Part shown: one piece after another, positions 44,979-53,330 of the stretch
Layout: each line of letters starts with the position of its first letter
Position numbering within the stretch: the stretch's first letter is position 1
NCBI RefSeq assembly: GCF_000772965.1
Contig: NZ_JPVQ01000012.1
Location: forward strand, 37,406 to 101,405
Direction: 5' to 3'
DNA: 64,000 nucleotides
DNA from: Ureibacillus massiliensis 4400831 = CIP 108448 = CCUG 49529
GTDB lineage: Bacteria > Bacillota > Bacilli > Bacillales_A > Planococcaceae
Position numbers and translations under genes: made by a program
Notes under the pieces: generated by a model
What the model was told of the DNA's origin: nothing
Database searches by the model: none
The model's input: the letters and a program-made list of their open reading frames with translations, nothing else

Positions 44979-46160
44979 ATGGTGGATAAAAATATAAACA
45001 AAGAAACAGTAGTTCTACATGCAGATGGGGAATGGAAACAGAAAGAGGGAACAGTAGCACCAGCTATTTACTATACAGCTACATTTTCGGCTAATGATCC
45101 AACCGAATTTGCAGAAATGGCAGGTACACCACGCCATGGAAATTATTATACTCGCTACGGAAATCCAGTACATGATCGAGTAATATCCATTATGGCAGAA
45201 CTTGAAGGAACTGAAACAGCCCTTGTCTCTAGTTCTGGTATGGGTGCTATAGCAACTACATTGTTGTCACTTGTTTCTGCGGGCGATCATGTTATTGCAC
45301 AAACTCGTCATTATATGAGTACTACAAAAATAATGGACGAGATGCTACCAAGGTTTGGAGTGGAGACAACAGTCGTTGAACAAGCGGATGTTAAAAATTT
45401 TGAGGAAGCGATTCGACCAAATACAAAGTTAATTATGATAGAGACACCAGTGAATCCAACGCTAGTAGTGACTGATATAGAGGCCGTGGTAGAATTCGCA
45501 AAAAAACATGGCATTCTAGTTGTAGCTGATAATACTTTTGCTTCACCAATAAATCAACGTCCACATGATTTCGGTGTAGATGTAATCGTACATAGTGCAA
45601 CAAAATATCTAGGTGGTCATCATGATATTACAGCAGGGGTTATTTGTACGAGCAATGAGTTAGCCGAAAAAATTTGGGACACCCATACATCACTTGGTTC
45701 GGTATTATCACCAATGGATGCATGGCTACTACTTAGAGGACTTAGAACGTTACCGGTTAGAATGGAGCGTATTAATGAGAATGCTCTTAGACTTGCGAAA
45801 TTTTTAGAACAATTACCTCAAATTGAAAATGTATATTATCCTGGTTTAGAAAGCCACCCACAACATGGCATTGCAAAAAAGCAAATGAAGGGCTTTGGAG
45901 CAGTTATTGCCTTTGCTATAAAAGGTGACTATGCAGCAACTCAACGATTCGTATCATCATTAAAATTAACAACAAATGCTGTAAGTCTTGGAGGAGTTGA
46001 ATCATTGGCTGTACATACCGCTTCAATGTGGGAAGGTGCATTAAATGAAGAGCAAATGAAAACAGCAGGAATTCCTGTGAATTTTGTTCGCTTTTCTGTA
46101 GGTTTAGAGCATATAGAGGATTTAAAAGCGGATGTACTACAGGCATTGAAATCGATATAA
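44979..46160 (+). CDS. Cys/Met-metabolism PLP-dependent enzyme
   Basis: A 393-residue fold-type I PLP enzyme of the cystathionine gamma-synthase/methionine gamma-lyase family. Signatures are YYTRYGNPVHDRV, SSSGMGAIATTLLS, ETPVNPTLVVTDI, DNTFASPINQRP and the PLP-lysine block HSATKYLGGH (Lys at about 208). It ends with the C-terminal SLGGVESLAVHTASM and VRFSVGLEHIEDL. Members make or break C-S bonds in cysteine, homocysteine and methionine metabolism. Gamma-lyase and gamma-synthase activities cannot be told apart by eye. The ATG has AAGGGGGAG upstream. It is monocistronic and convergent with the flavoprotein gene. Confidence 0.88.
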   Translation: MVDKNINKETVVLHADGEWKQKEGTVAPAIYYTATFSANDPTEFAEMAGTPRHGNYYTRYGNPVHDRVISIMAELEGTETALVSSSGMGAIATTLLSLVSAGDHVIAQTRHYMSTTKIMDEMLPRFGVETTVVEQADVKNFEEAIRPNTKLIMIETPVNPTLVVTDIEAVVEFAKKHGILVVADNTFASPINQRPHDFGVDVIVHSATKYLGGHHDITAGVICTSNELAEKIWDTHTSLGSVLSPMDAWLLLRGLRTLPVRMERINENALRLAKFLEQLPQIENVYYPGLESHPQHGIAKKQMKGFGAVIAFAIKGDYAATQRFVSSLKLTTNAVSLGGVESLAVHTASMWEGALNEEQMKTAGIPVNFVRFSVGLEHIEDLKADVLQALKSI

Positions 46161-46196
46161 AATTTTGACTTTGGAAGTAAGTTTTATGAAACTAGG

Positions 46197-46237
46197 AACG
46201 GACAAATATTGTTAAAGTAAACAATATTTGCCCGTTT
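46197..46237. terminator. bidirectional terminator
   Basis: AACGGACAAATATTGTT and AACAATATTTGCCCGTT form a 17-bp stem with one weak pair. It lies between the PLP enzyme gene and the convergent flavoprotein gene. Confidence 0.8.
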
Positions 46238-46254
46238 AATTTTGGGAGAAATTA

Positions 46255-46815
46255 TTATTTCAATACATCATGATCAACGTAGCGTTCGCCGTTCATTTCG
46301 CTTATTATATTAATGGCTACCTTCGCCCCATCTCCAGCAGTAATAATAGTATGAACGCAGACACCGGCACAAGTACCTGCTGCCCAAATACCCTCGATAT
46401 TTGTTTTACCCAAAAGATCTACATCGAAAATTGTTTTTACTCTTGGTTCAGTGCCAGGTTTTGTTTTAATGCCTACCTGTTCAGCTAAATCCATTAAAAA
46501 GCCGGTAGCCAAAATTACATATTTTGCTTCAAATTCTCCATCTTCAGTTTGTAATTTAAAACCTTGTTCAAGCTTTCTAATATTTGTCACTTTTGTCTCA
46601 ACAAGCTCAGCTCCAAATTTTTTTGCTTGATTAAGACCTGTTTCTACTAAATCTGGTCCAGTAATTTCTGCCACACCATAATGGTTATTTAACATTGCAC
46701 GCTTTGTTACACCTTGATTACTATCGATGATGATAGTTTTTTTGCCCGCTTTAGCTGTATAAATTGCAGCACTACCTCCAGCAGGGCCTCCACCAATAAT
46801 AGCTACATCATACAT
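46255..46815 (-). CDS. single-domain FAD-dependent oxidoreductase, thioredoxin-reductase-like
   Basis: A 186-residue flavoprotein of the thioredoxin-reductase superfamily. It has the FAD Rossmann motif IIGGGPAGGSAAIYTAKAG, the middle ATGF block, and a C-terminal GIWAAGTCAGVCVHTIITAGDGAKVA. It lacks the NAD(P)-binding domain and the redox CxxC of true thioredoxin reductases, which are about 310 residues. It may be a minimal flavoprotein working with a separate reductase. The ATG at 46815 has GGAGG upstream. A longer frame to 46911 would put unrelated residues before the Rossmann strand. Confidence 0.8.
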   Translation of the reverse strand: MYDVAIIGGGPAGGSAAIYTAKAGKKTIIIDSNQGVTKRAMLNNHYGVAEITGPDLVETGLNQAKKFGAELVETKVTNIRKLEQGFKLQTEDGEFEAKYVILATGFLMDLAEQVGIKTKPGTEPRVKTIFDVDLLGKTNIEGIWAAGTCAGVCVHTIITAGDGAKVAINIISEMNGERYVDHDVLK

Positions 46816-46976
46816 TGAAACATTCCTCCTTATATCAAAATGAAACAATATAATTCTATCAAAAAATATCCTAAATTCCCAAAAAAAGTGATTGGCGGCA
46901 CATTTGAACAACCTTGATAAAAGTACTACTATTATTATATAAGACTGATAGAATCATGAATTTTTGAGGTGATATA

Positions 46977-47672
46977 ATGGGAAACAGTTTATTATCAATA
47001 GATTGGGACTACTTTATTTCCACAGAAAATCAAGAGATTATATCTAATTTAGAAAATGAAAGAACAATAGTAGATGAATGGTATAAAAAATATTTTCAAT
47101 TGAAATTACAAGGGAAAAACATTCAAAACTCATTTCGCTTATCAAGTGAAGTTGATTCCTTTTGGAATAGGATAAAACAAATTTTCATTTTTAATAAAAA
47201 TACGAAAGTTTACGTTTCAGATTCGCATGTTTTGTCCTATGATATTGCTAAAAAATTCCAGTGTACTGATGTATACCTTTTTGATGCTCATTCTGATTTA
47301 GGCTATGGAGGTTCATTATCCCTAGATGTAAATTGCGCAAATTGGCTCGGTTTTCTTCTGAAAGAACAAGTAGTGAAAAGTGCAAACATCATTTATAGTC
47401 CTTTTACAAAAGAAAAACCTGAATTTTTTAAGCATTATAATAGAGTATTTGACATCAAGTACTTAGAAATTCAGGATTTACATAATAAAGTAAACACAGC
47501 AGTTATTCATATTTGTCGTTCTGGAGCATGGACACCACCATGGTATGATCAAAACTTCGTAAAATTTTTAAATGCTTTAGGATTAGAATATCAATTTATA
47601 AATTGTCCTGTACGGCGATGGAAACCAAATAATTTAAATTTCGCTGATCAAATCCAGTATCTTTTAGCCTGA
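46977..47672 (+). CDS. arginase/ureohydrolase-fold protein (UPF0489-like)
   Basis: A 231-residue protein with features of the arginase fold: an opening LLSIDWDYF (Asp at 9 and 11) and FDAHSDLGYG with the metal-binding DAHxD (103-107). VSDSHVLSYD and VFDIKYLE fit the same core. The final DxDxxDP motif of true arginases is not seen, so it is not an ordinary arginase. It may act on another guanidino or amide compound, or be non-catalytic. GAGGTGA precedes the ATG. It is followed by a small unknown gene after 57 bases. Confidence 0.6.
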   Translation: MGNSLLSIDWDYFISTENQEIISNLENERTIVDEWYKKYFQLKLQGKNIQNSFRLSSEVDSFWNRIKQIFIFNKNTKVYVSDSHVLSYDIAKKFQCTDVYLFDAHSDLGYGGSLSLDVNCANWLGFLLKEQVVKSANIIYSPFTKEKPEFFKHYNRVFDIKYLEIQDLHNKVNTAVIHICRSGAWTPPWYDQNFVKFLNALGLEYQFINCPVRRWKPNNLNFADQIQYLLA

Positions 47673-47729
47673 TTTTCTTCGTATAAGCTCAAATTCATAG
47701 AACAAACTATTTTTAAAGGAGTGTGTTTT

Positions 47730-47963
47730 ATGAATAAAGATTCCATCCCTGAATCAAAAAAAGTTTTTGCAGATTTACCTCCACAAGAAAAACCCGACAT
47801 GGTTGACTCTGAAAATATTAGCCTTTTTGATTTACACGAGGATATGCAGACGGTAGATGCGATTCCTATTGTAGAGCTAAATAAACGAGTGAAAACAGAA
47901 GGCGATGAACTATTGGAAGAAGTATGGAGAAAAGAATCTCCAGATGAAAAGAAACATTCTTAG
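47730..47963 (+). CDS. small acidic hypothetical protein
   Basis: A 77-residue, strongly acidic protein with no membrane segment or known motif. ENISLFDLHEDMQTVDAIPIVELNKRVKTEGDELLEEVWRKE suggests a helical protein. The ATG at 47730 is chosen because AAGGAG lies 8 bases upstream. It may be in one unit with the arginase-fold gene. A terminator-like hairpin at 47998, inside the interspersed repeat, follows it. Confidence 0.65.
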   Translation: MNKDSIPESKKVFADLPPQEKPDMVDSENISLFDLHEDMQTVDAIPIVELNKRVKTEGDELLEEVWRKESPDEKKHS

Positions 47964-47979
47964 GAAATATATCTTATTT

Positions 47980-48110
47980 GAGGCTGGGACATAAAGAGAA
48001 AAGTACAATCCATTTTAAAATGCGGATTGTACTTTTTTGATATAGAACCGTTCGTTTCCGAGGCAGGCTTCGCTTTCCGCGGGCGAGCGGTGAGCCTCCT
48101 CGAGCTTTGC
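47980..48110. repeat. left part of an interspersed repeat split by the IS
   Basis: It begins with GAGGCTGGGACATAAA, and the matching inverted end TTTTGTCTCAGCCTC lies at 49937-49951, beyond the IS. It contains CCGTTCGTTTCC (48048-48059), also found in a second copy at 62759-62770, and a GC-rich TCC-rich core that contrasts with the AT-rich surroundings. Confidence 0.6.
47998..48037 (+). terminator. hairpin inside the repeat
   Basis: AAAGTACAATCC and GGATTGTACTTT form a stem with T residues behind, 37 bases past the stop of the small acidic gene. It probably ends that transcript. Confidence 0.7.
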
Positions 48111-48156
48111 GAGGCCACTGAAAAACTTACGTTTTTCTATAATTTTTGATTACTCT

Positions 48157-48207
48157 AAAAAAACAGGCATTTTTTATTCTATAAATTGAATAAAAAATGC
48201 CTGTTTC
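48157..48207 (-). terminator. terminator of the IS transposase
   Basis: AAACAGGCATTTTTTATTC and GAATAAAAAATGCCTGTTT form a perfect 19-bp stem, and the minus strand continues with a T run. Confidence 0.9.
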
Positions 48208-48220
48208 TTAGTGTATTACC

Positions 48221-49684
48221 TTATTCTTTTTCACTCTTTTCGCTAATAATCTTGAGAATTCTCTTGAGATTGACTGCAAATATCGCTGTTGCTGCTTGAA
48301 TTTGCATGCCAAATAGACCCGCGGATGTTGCTACATCATGCCCGTGTCTATTTTTTAATTCACTATTTTTCGCTTCTATTTTATAGCGAGTAGCTGCTAT
48401 TTTTTTAAATTCCTCCGAATTTTGAAATGCTTCTTGATTCTTATGTTCCGTTGATTTAATTGTCACATGATAAGTTTTTGTTTTTGCCCCTTCTTTATAA
48501 CATCCATCACGCAACGGACATATCTTACACTTATTTATATCAAACAAATATTTCATTCTTGGGTTTTTATCTGTTCTATTTTCAAATTTCTTTTTGATTG
48601 CCATATGTCCAGCAGGACATATATACATGCCTGCATCTTTATTAAACTCGAATTCATCCTCTTTTTTTCTAGTACCTCTTGAAGTAACGGGGTGTAATTT
48701 AGAAACTAACACTATATTTCTATTTTTTGTATATTTAATATTATCTTTTTCCGAGTACGCTGTATCACCAATTACTGTATCAATTTCTACTCCTGCTTGT
48801 TCGCTCTTTCTGATTAAGTCCTGAAGATACTTTCCATCACTTTTTTCTCCTGTTGTAATTACTGCAGCTGTGATAATTCGTTCATCACACATTGCAATAT
48901 GCGATTTATAGCCAAAAAATGATGAGTCCTCTGTTTTATGTCCAACACGTGCATCTAAATCCGTTGAATAGCTAAGATGTTCTGTAAAATCTGTAACTAC
49001 TTCTTTTAACATATTTAATTTTTCAGTCACTGATGGAATTACAGTAAATTTTGACTCTTTTTCAATTACACTAATGAGCTGATGACAATAATCTAATTCA
49101 TCTTTTACTTCGTTAGAAGTAGTTTTTGGTGGGAATTTTCCTTTTATCGATTCATCGATTTGATAGGCTGCTTTACGTAGATTTTTTGATTTTTCTTGTA
49201 AAAATTCTTTTGGTGATTTGTCATTATAACGCGCTTTGGTATGTGTAGCATCCACAATAATGGTTTTACTCTTAATGATTTCTTTTTCCAAGGCAATCTC
49301 AACTGTTTTTCCAATTAGCAAATCTAATAAGCCCTCATCAGGGAGACGTAGCTTGCGGAACTTTGTTAAAGAGCTTGGATTAATTACTGAATCTTCCGGC
49401 GCCATGTTAAGGAAATATTTAAATGACATATCGTATTTAGAACGTTCAACTACATCGACATCTGACAAATCAAAAATTGACTTAAGTAATAAATATTTAA
49501 ACATACGAATTGGAGGAACTGCGTTCCGTCCGTTATCAAGACAATATTTCATTTTTAATTCTTCGAGTATAAACGTAAAATCTACGAGCTCATTAATTTG
49601 ACGAAGTATATTATCTTTTGGCACAACTATATCGTATATTGCCAAAAATGGGCTAAGATTGAGAGATTCTTGGTTCGAAATCAT
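48221..49684 (-). CDS. IS1182-family DDE transposase
   Basis: A 487-residue transposase with no frameshift or internal stop. The DDE residues are likely the Asp of TIIVDATHTKARYN (D145), the Asp of VIGDTAYSEKDN (about 309) and the Glu of RYKIEAKNSELKNRHG (about 450). A zinc-finger-like region (MYICPAGH..., KCKICPLRDGCYKEG) lies between the last two, as usual in the family. Being intact and flanked by matching inverted repeats, it is probably active or only recently inserted. Confidence 0.92.
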   Translation of the reverse strand: MISNQESLNLSPFLAIYDIVVPKDNILRQINELVDFTFILEELKMKYCLDNGRNAVPPIRMFKYLLLKSIFDLSDVDVVERSKYDMSFKYFLNMAPEDSVINPSSLTKFRKLRLPDEGLLDLLIGKTVEIALEKEIIKSKTIIVDATHTKARYNDKSPKEFLQEKSKNLRKAAYQIDESIKGKFPPKTTSNEVKDELDYCHQLISVIEKESKFTVIPSVTEKLNMLKEVVTDFTEHLSYSTDLDARVGHKTEDSSFFGYKSHIAMCDERIITAAVITTGEKSDGKYLQDLIRKSEQAGVEIDTVIGDTAYSEKDNIKYTKNRNIVLVSKLHPVTSRGTRKKEDEFEFNKDAGMYICPAGHMAIKKKFENRTDKNPRMKYLFDINKCKICPLRDGCYKEGAKTKTYHVTIKSTEHKNQEAFQNSEEFKKIAATRYKIEAKNSELKNRHGHDVATSAGLFGMQIQAATAIFAVNLKRILKIISEKSEKE

Positions 49685-49733
49685 TTGGCTATCACCTACA
49701 CATAATTAATACCTCAATTATAATTTAAAAAGG

Positions 49734-49767
49734 CAGTAGAAAGTTTGAAAAATTGAACTTTCTACTG
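49734..49767. repeat. hairpin upstream of the transposase start
   Basis: CAGTAGAAAGTT and AACTTTCTACTG are perfect complements with a 10-base loop, between the transposase start and the right terminal repeat. Such hairpins stop read-through transcription into transposase genes. That role here is inference. Confidence 0.6.
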
Positions 49768-49799
49768 TCTTATAAAAGTTAGACTTTTTCAGTGGCCTC

Positions 49800-49951
49800 A
49801 GCTTTGCTCTGCGGGGTCTCACCACTGCTCTTACATCCCGCAGGAGTCTTCGCCTACCTCTCCAACGAACGACTTTCAAAAAAGTGGTGAACAAATATTT
49901 ACTATTCTTTCTTGTGTCTACTTGTTCGTAGTTTACTTTTGTCTCAGCCTC
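49800..49951. repeat. right part of the interspersed repeat
   Basis: It carries TGCGGGGTCTC, similar to TGCGGGGTCTT in the second copy at 62.8 kb, and ends with TTTTGTCTCAGCCTC, the inverted partner of the left end at 47980. Confidence 0.6.
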
Positions 49952-50012
49952 ATTTTTCATTTCTGTAATGTAAAAATATTATTATCAACCACTTGTTTTT
50001 AGGGGAAGGAAT

Positions 50013-50042
50013 TTGATATGACAGTAGATATGTATGTATACT
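50013..50042 (+). promoter_or_regulatory. promoter of the D-Asp ligase-racemase operon
   Basis: TTGATA and TATACT are separated by 18 bases and end 68 bases before the ATG at 50111. Confidence 0.5.
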
Positions 50043-50110
50043 TATTATCGTATAAAATATGTGTTAAACTAACTTCTATACTAAATTTAACTAAAGTGAG
50101 CTGAGATTTA

Positions 50111-51331
50111 ATGGAGCAACCATTTTTACCGATATTACTAGGTTCAGATATGAACGCATATGGAATGGCGAGAGCCTTCTATGAAGCATATGGAATTAAA
50201 CCGCTTGTATTAGGGCGTTCTCATTTAACTGCAACTCAAGATAGTAGTATTTTAAATTTCAAAGAAATCGCCAATTTAAATCAACAAGATGTATTTGTAC
50301 CTGCTCTTGAAAAAATTGCAAAACAATATAGTGATAAAAAATTATTGCTACTTGCATGTGGCGATGATTATGCAAAGCTAATTATTAAAAATAAACCAGC
50401 ATTACAACAATATTTTACAGTCCCATATATAGATGAAGCATTAATGGACAAGATTTTATTAAAAGAAAACTTTTACAAAATGTGTGAGAAGTACGAGTTC
50501 AAATACCCAGGCACTACAACAGTGACTGCTGAAAACTATAAAGATTTCACACCACCATTTGAATATCCAATTATTTTAAAGGCTTCTAACTCGGTAGCGT
50601 ATTGGGCATGCAGTTTCCCAGGGAAAAAGAAAGTATTTGTTGCCCATGATGAAGAAGAAAAATCTGCAATTTTAAAGGCGATTTATAGTTCAACATATCA
50701 AGATACAATGATTGTTCAAGAATTTATCCCAGGTGATGACTCTTACATGAGAGTGATGAATGCTTATGTAGGAAAAGACGGAAAAGTAAAATTAATGTGT
50801 CTTGGTAACCCTATTTTAGAAGAACATTCTCCTGAAGGAATCGGAAGCTATGCGGCAATCATTACAACATTCGATGAAAAATTAATGGATAAAGTTCGTT
50901 TTTTCTTAGAAGATATTGGTTATACGGGCTTTGCGAACTTTGATATGAAATTCGACGCTCGAGATGGCGAATACAAATTATTTGAGATTAACTTGCGAAA
51001 CGGTCGTTCTAGTTATTACGTAACAGCTGCAGGCTATAACTTAATGAAATACGTTGCAGATGATCATATGTTGAACATTAATCAAGAACTAACATATGCT
51101 AACAATAAGCATTTATGGATGATCATCCCAAAAGGTGTACTTTTTAAATATGCTTCAAATGAAAAGCTGAAACTTGAAGCAAAAAAATTGATTCGAGATG
51201 GCAAATGGACAAATTCGCTCTTCTTTAAAGAAGATATGAATTTCAAGCGTTGGATAAAATTAACGCTAAATAATTTAAATTATTACCGTAAATATAAGAA
51301 ATACTTTAATAAAAAAGGTTTGGCAGAATAA
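50111..51331 (+). CDS. D-aspartate ligase of the ATP-grasp family
   Basis: A 406-residue ATP-grasp enzyme resembling the Enterococcus faecium D-aspartate ligase Asl, judged from remembered family features: [27 protein letters not shown] in outline, [37 protein letters not shown] and the metal-binding [10 protein letters not shown]. That enzyme adds D-Asp to the Lys side chain of the UDP-MurNAc-pentapeptide to start the peptidoglycan bridge. The next gene encodes an aspartate racemase and starts directly at the stop codon, which fits supply of D-Asp. Members of Lysinibacillus have L-Lys-D-Asp (A4alpha) walls. D-Glu is the alternative amino acid. Confidence 0.8.
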   Translation: [406 protein letters not shown]

Positions 51332-52060
51332 ATGAAAAGAAAAACATTAGGAATTATTGGTGGCGTCGGTCCGCTTGCGACCATGTTTTTAGGTGAAATG
51401 ATTGTTCGTTTGACAAAAGCATCGAAGGATCAGGAACATGTACACACAATTATTGACAACGATACAACAATTCCTGATCGAACAGCCTATATCTTAAATA
51501 AGTCAGAGGAAAATCCTGTACCATATTTAGTGAATGATGCAAAAAAATTAGCATCTCATGGTGCGGATGTCATTTGTATCCCTTGTAATACAGCTCATAC
51601 ATTTTATGATGAGTTGCAAGCTTCATCACCAGTACCAGTTATTCATATGATACGTGAAACAGCAAAAAGAGCTGGTGAAGTAGGAGCAAAAAGAGTGGGG
51701 ATATTAGCTACTGATGGTACTTTAGCAGCCGGTGTCTATCAGCGTGCCTTAATCGAGGAAGATATACAACCAATTATTCCTGATTCATTTACACAAAAAG
51801 AAGTCATGTCTGTAATTTATGATTTTGTTAAAGCTGGTTTAGATGTAGAACCAGAGAAATGGAGTCAAATAGAACATGCAATGATTCAGTTAGGTTGCGA
51901 AAAAGTGATATTAGGTTGTACAGAACTGTCGATCGTTAATAAAGAGTTGAAATTAAGCAATTTTTATATTGATTCTTTATTCGTACTTGCAGAACGAGCA
52001 ATACTAACATGTGGGTATGAAATAAACAAAAAAGGACAAATGAATACTATTCGAGTATAA
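51332..52060 (+). CDS. aspartate/glutamate racemase family protein
   Basis: A 242-residue PLP-independent racemase. It has GIIGGVGPLATMFLGEMI near the N-terminus, the two catalytic Cys in IPCNTAH and VILGCTELSIV, and the conserved HMIRETA. The motifs fit aspartate racemase rather than the peptidoglycan glutamate racemase MurI. Its ATG follows immediately after the TAA of the ligase gene, so translation is likely coupled. It probably supplies D-aspartate to the ligase for the cell-wall bridge. Confidence 0.88.
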   Translation: MKRKTLGIIGGVGPLATMFLGEMIVRLTKASKDQEHVHTIIDNDTTIPDRTAYILNKSEENPVPYLVNDAKKLASHGADVICIPCNTAHTFYDELQASSPVPVIHMIRETAKRAGEVGAKRVGILATDGTLAAGVYQRALIEEDIQPIIPDSFTQKEVMSVIYDFVKAGLDVEPEKWSQIEHAMIQLGCEKVILGCTELSIVNKELKLSNFYIDSLFVLAERAILTCGYEINKKGQMNTIRV

Positions 52061-52066
52061 GAACCG

Positions 52067-52110
52067 AAAAGGTTAATTCGAGAGATAAATACTTTCGAAT
52101 TAACCTTTTT
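52067..52110 (+). terminator. terminator of the ligase-racemase operon
   Basis: AAAAGGTTAATTCGA and TCGAATTAACCTTTT form a 15-bp stem followed by a T run. Confidence 0.85.
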
Positions 52111-52183
52111 AATATGATTAGCCTTCGTGTATTTTATGTCGAATATGGTACACTAAACACGAAGAAGTAAAGGTGGGAAAAAC

Positions 52184-53326
52184 ATGTCGGTTATTAATTT
52201 ATTAGATGAAACATTACAAAGTAAATGGAAATTTGAAACGACAATGAAGGTACAGGATGAAATGATTCCTGCAATGATTGAAGGAAAGGATATTGTTGCA
52301 GAATCTCCAACAGGCTCAGGAAAAACACTAGCCTATGTGTTACCTATTTTAAATAAAGTGGATGGGCGAAAAAAACAGACACAAGCATTAATAGTTGCAC
52401 CATCACAAGAATTGGCAATGCAAATTGTAGAGGTAATTCGAGAATGGATTAGTGGAACAGATATCACAGTACAACAGCTTATTGGTGGTGCAAATTCTGC
52501 TCGTCAAATTGAAAAATTAAAGAAAAAACCAACAATTGTTGTTGGAACACCAGGTCGATTAAACGAATTAGCCAAGGCCAATAAATTAAAACTAAAAGAA
52601 GTTGAGACGATTGTTCTTGATGAATGTGACCAGTTGTTAAGTCGCGATTATCGAGTAGTGGTAAAGTCTTTTATTGAAGGTGCAGCTTACGGGCGACAGG
52701 TAGTTGTTGTATCTGCAACAATTACAGATGAAATTAAACTTGTTGCAAGTCGTATGATGTTTGAACCCGTTCATATTCAAATCAAGCCTGAAGATATGGT
52801 GAAAGTCGGTAAGGTGATTCATTCATTTATTAAAGTAGATGAACGTGATAAAACCGATATTCTAAGAAGGCTAGCAAATATAGAGGGCTTACGAGGATTA
52901 GCATTTAGTAACAATGTGGATCAAGTGATTATGAAAGAATCAAAATTAAAATATCATGATGCGAAGGTCGTTACATTGCATGCAGATATGAAAAAGGAAG
53001 AAAGAAAAAAAGCGTTAGATTCTTTTCGTAAGGGAGAGGCAAGGATTCTTATTGCAACGGATTTGGCTGCACGAGGGCTTGATATTGAAGGATTGACTCA
53101 TGTTATTCACGTAGATGTGCCACATACTATTGAACAATATTTGCATCGATCAGGTCGTACAGGACGTGCGGGAGCAGATGGTGAGGTTTTAACTTTACTC
53201 TCTTATAAAGATGAGAAAATTTATAAAAAGTTAACTAGAGAATTAAATGTAAAACCAGTTCAAAAGATGTGGTACAAAGGAAAACTGGAGGAAGGTAATT
53301 CAAAAACGATTGAAAAGAGAGGGTAA
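52184..53326 (+). CDS. DEAD-box RNA helicase with a DECD motif
   Basis: A 380-residue helicase close in size to B. subtilis YfmL, with no C-terminal RNA-binding extension. Motifs seen in order are PTGSGKT (I), PSQELA (Ia), GTPGRL (Ib), VLDECD (II), SAT (III), ARGLD (V) and HRSGRTGRAG (VI). Motif II is DECD where bacterial members mostly have DEAD. YfmL acts in ribosome assembly, which is a plausible role here. The ribosome binding site AAAGGTGGG precedes the ATG. Its stop codon overlaps the leader of the aminopeptidase gene. Confidence 0.9.
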   Translation: MSVINLLDETLQSKWKFETTMKVQDEMIPAMIEGKDIVAESPTGSGKTLAYVLPILNKVDGRKKQTQALIVAPSQELAMQIVEVIREWISGTDITVQQLIGGANSARQIEKLKKKPTIVVGTPGRLNELAKANKLKLKEVETIVLDECDQLLSRDYRVVVKSFIEGAAYGRQVVVVSATITDEIKLVASRMMFEPVHIQIKPEDMVKVGKVIHSFIKVDERDKTDILRRLANIEGLRGLAFSNNVDQVIMKESKLKYHDAKVVTLHADMKKEERKKALDSFRKGEARILIATDLAARGLDIEGLTHVIHVDVPHTIEQYLHRSGRTGRAGADGEVLTLLSYKDEKIYKKLTRELNVKPVQKMWYKGKLEEGNSKTIEKRG

Positions 53327-53330
53327 AGGC

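Larger units (their letters stand above)
48111..49799 (-). mobile_element. IS1182-family insertion sequence
   Basis: A complete 1.69-kb element with 18-bp terminal inverted repeats: GAGGCCACTGAAAAACTT at 48111-48128 and GACTTTTTCAGTGGCCTC at 49782-49799 (16 of 18 match). It holds one intact transposase gene. Internal hairpins lie at each side of the gene. It is inserted in an interspersed repeat, whose halves flank it. I could not define a clean target-site duplication. Confidence 0.85.
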
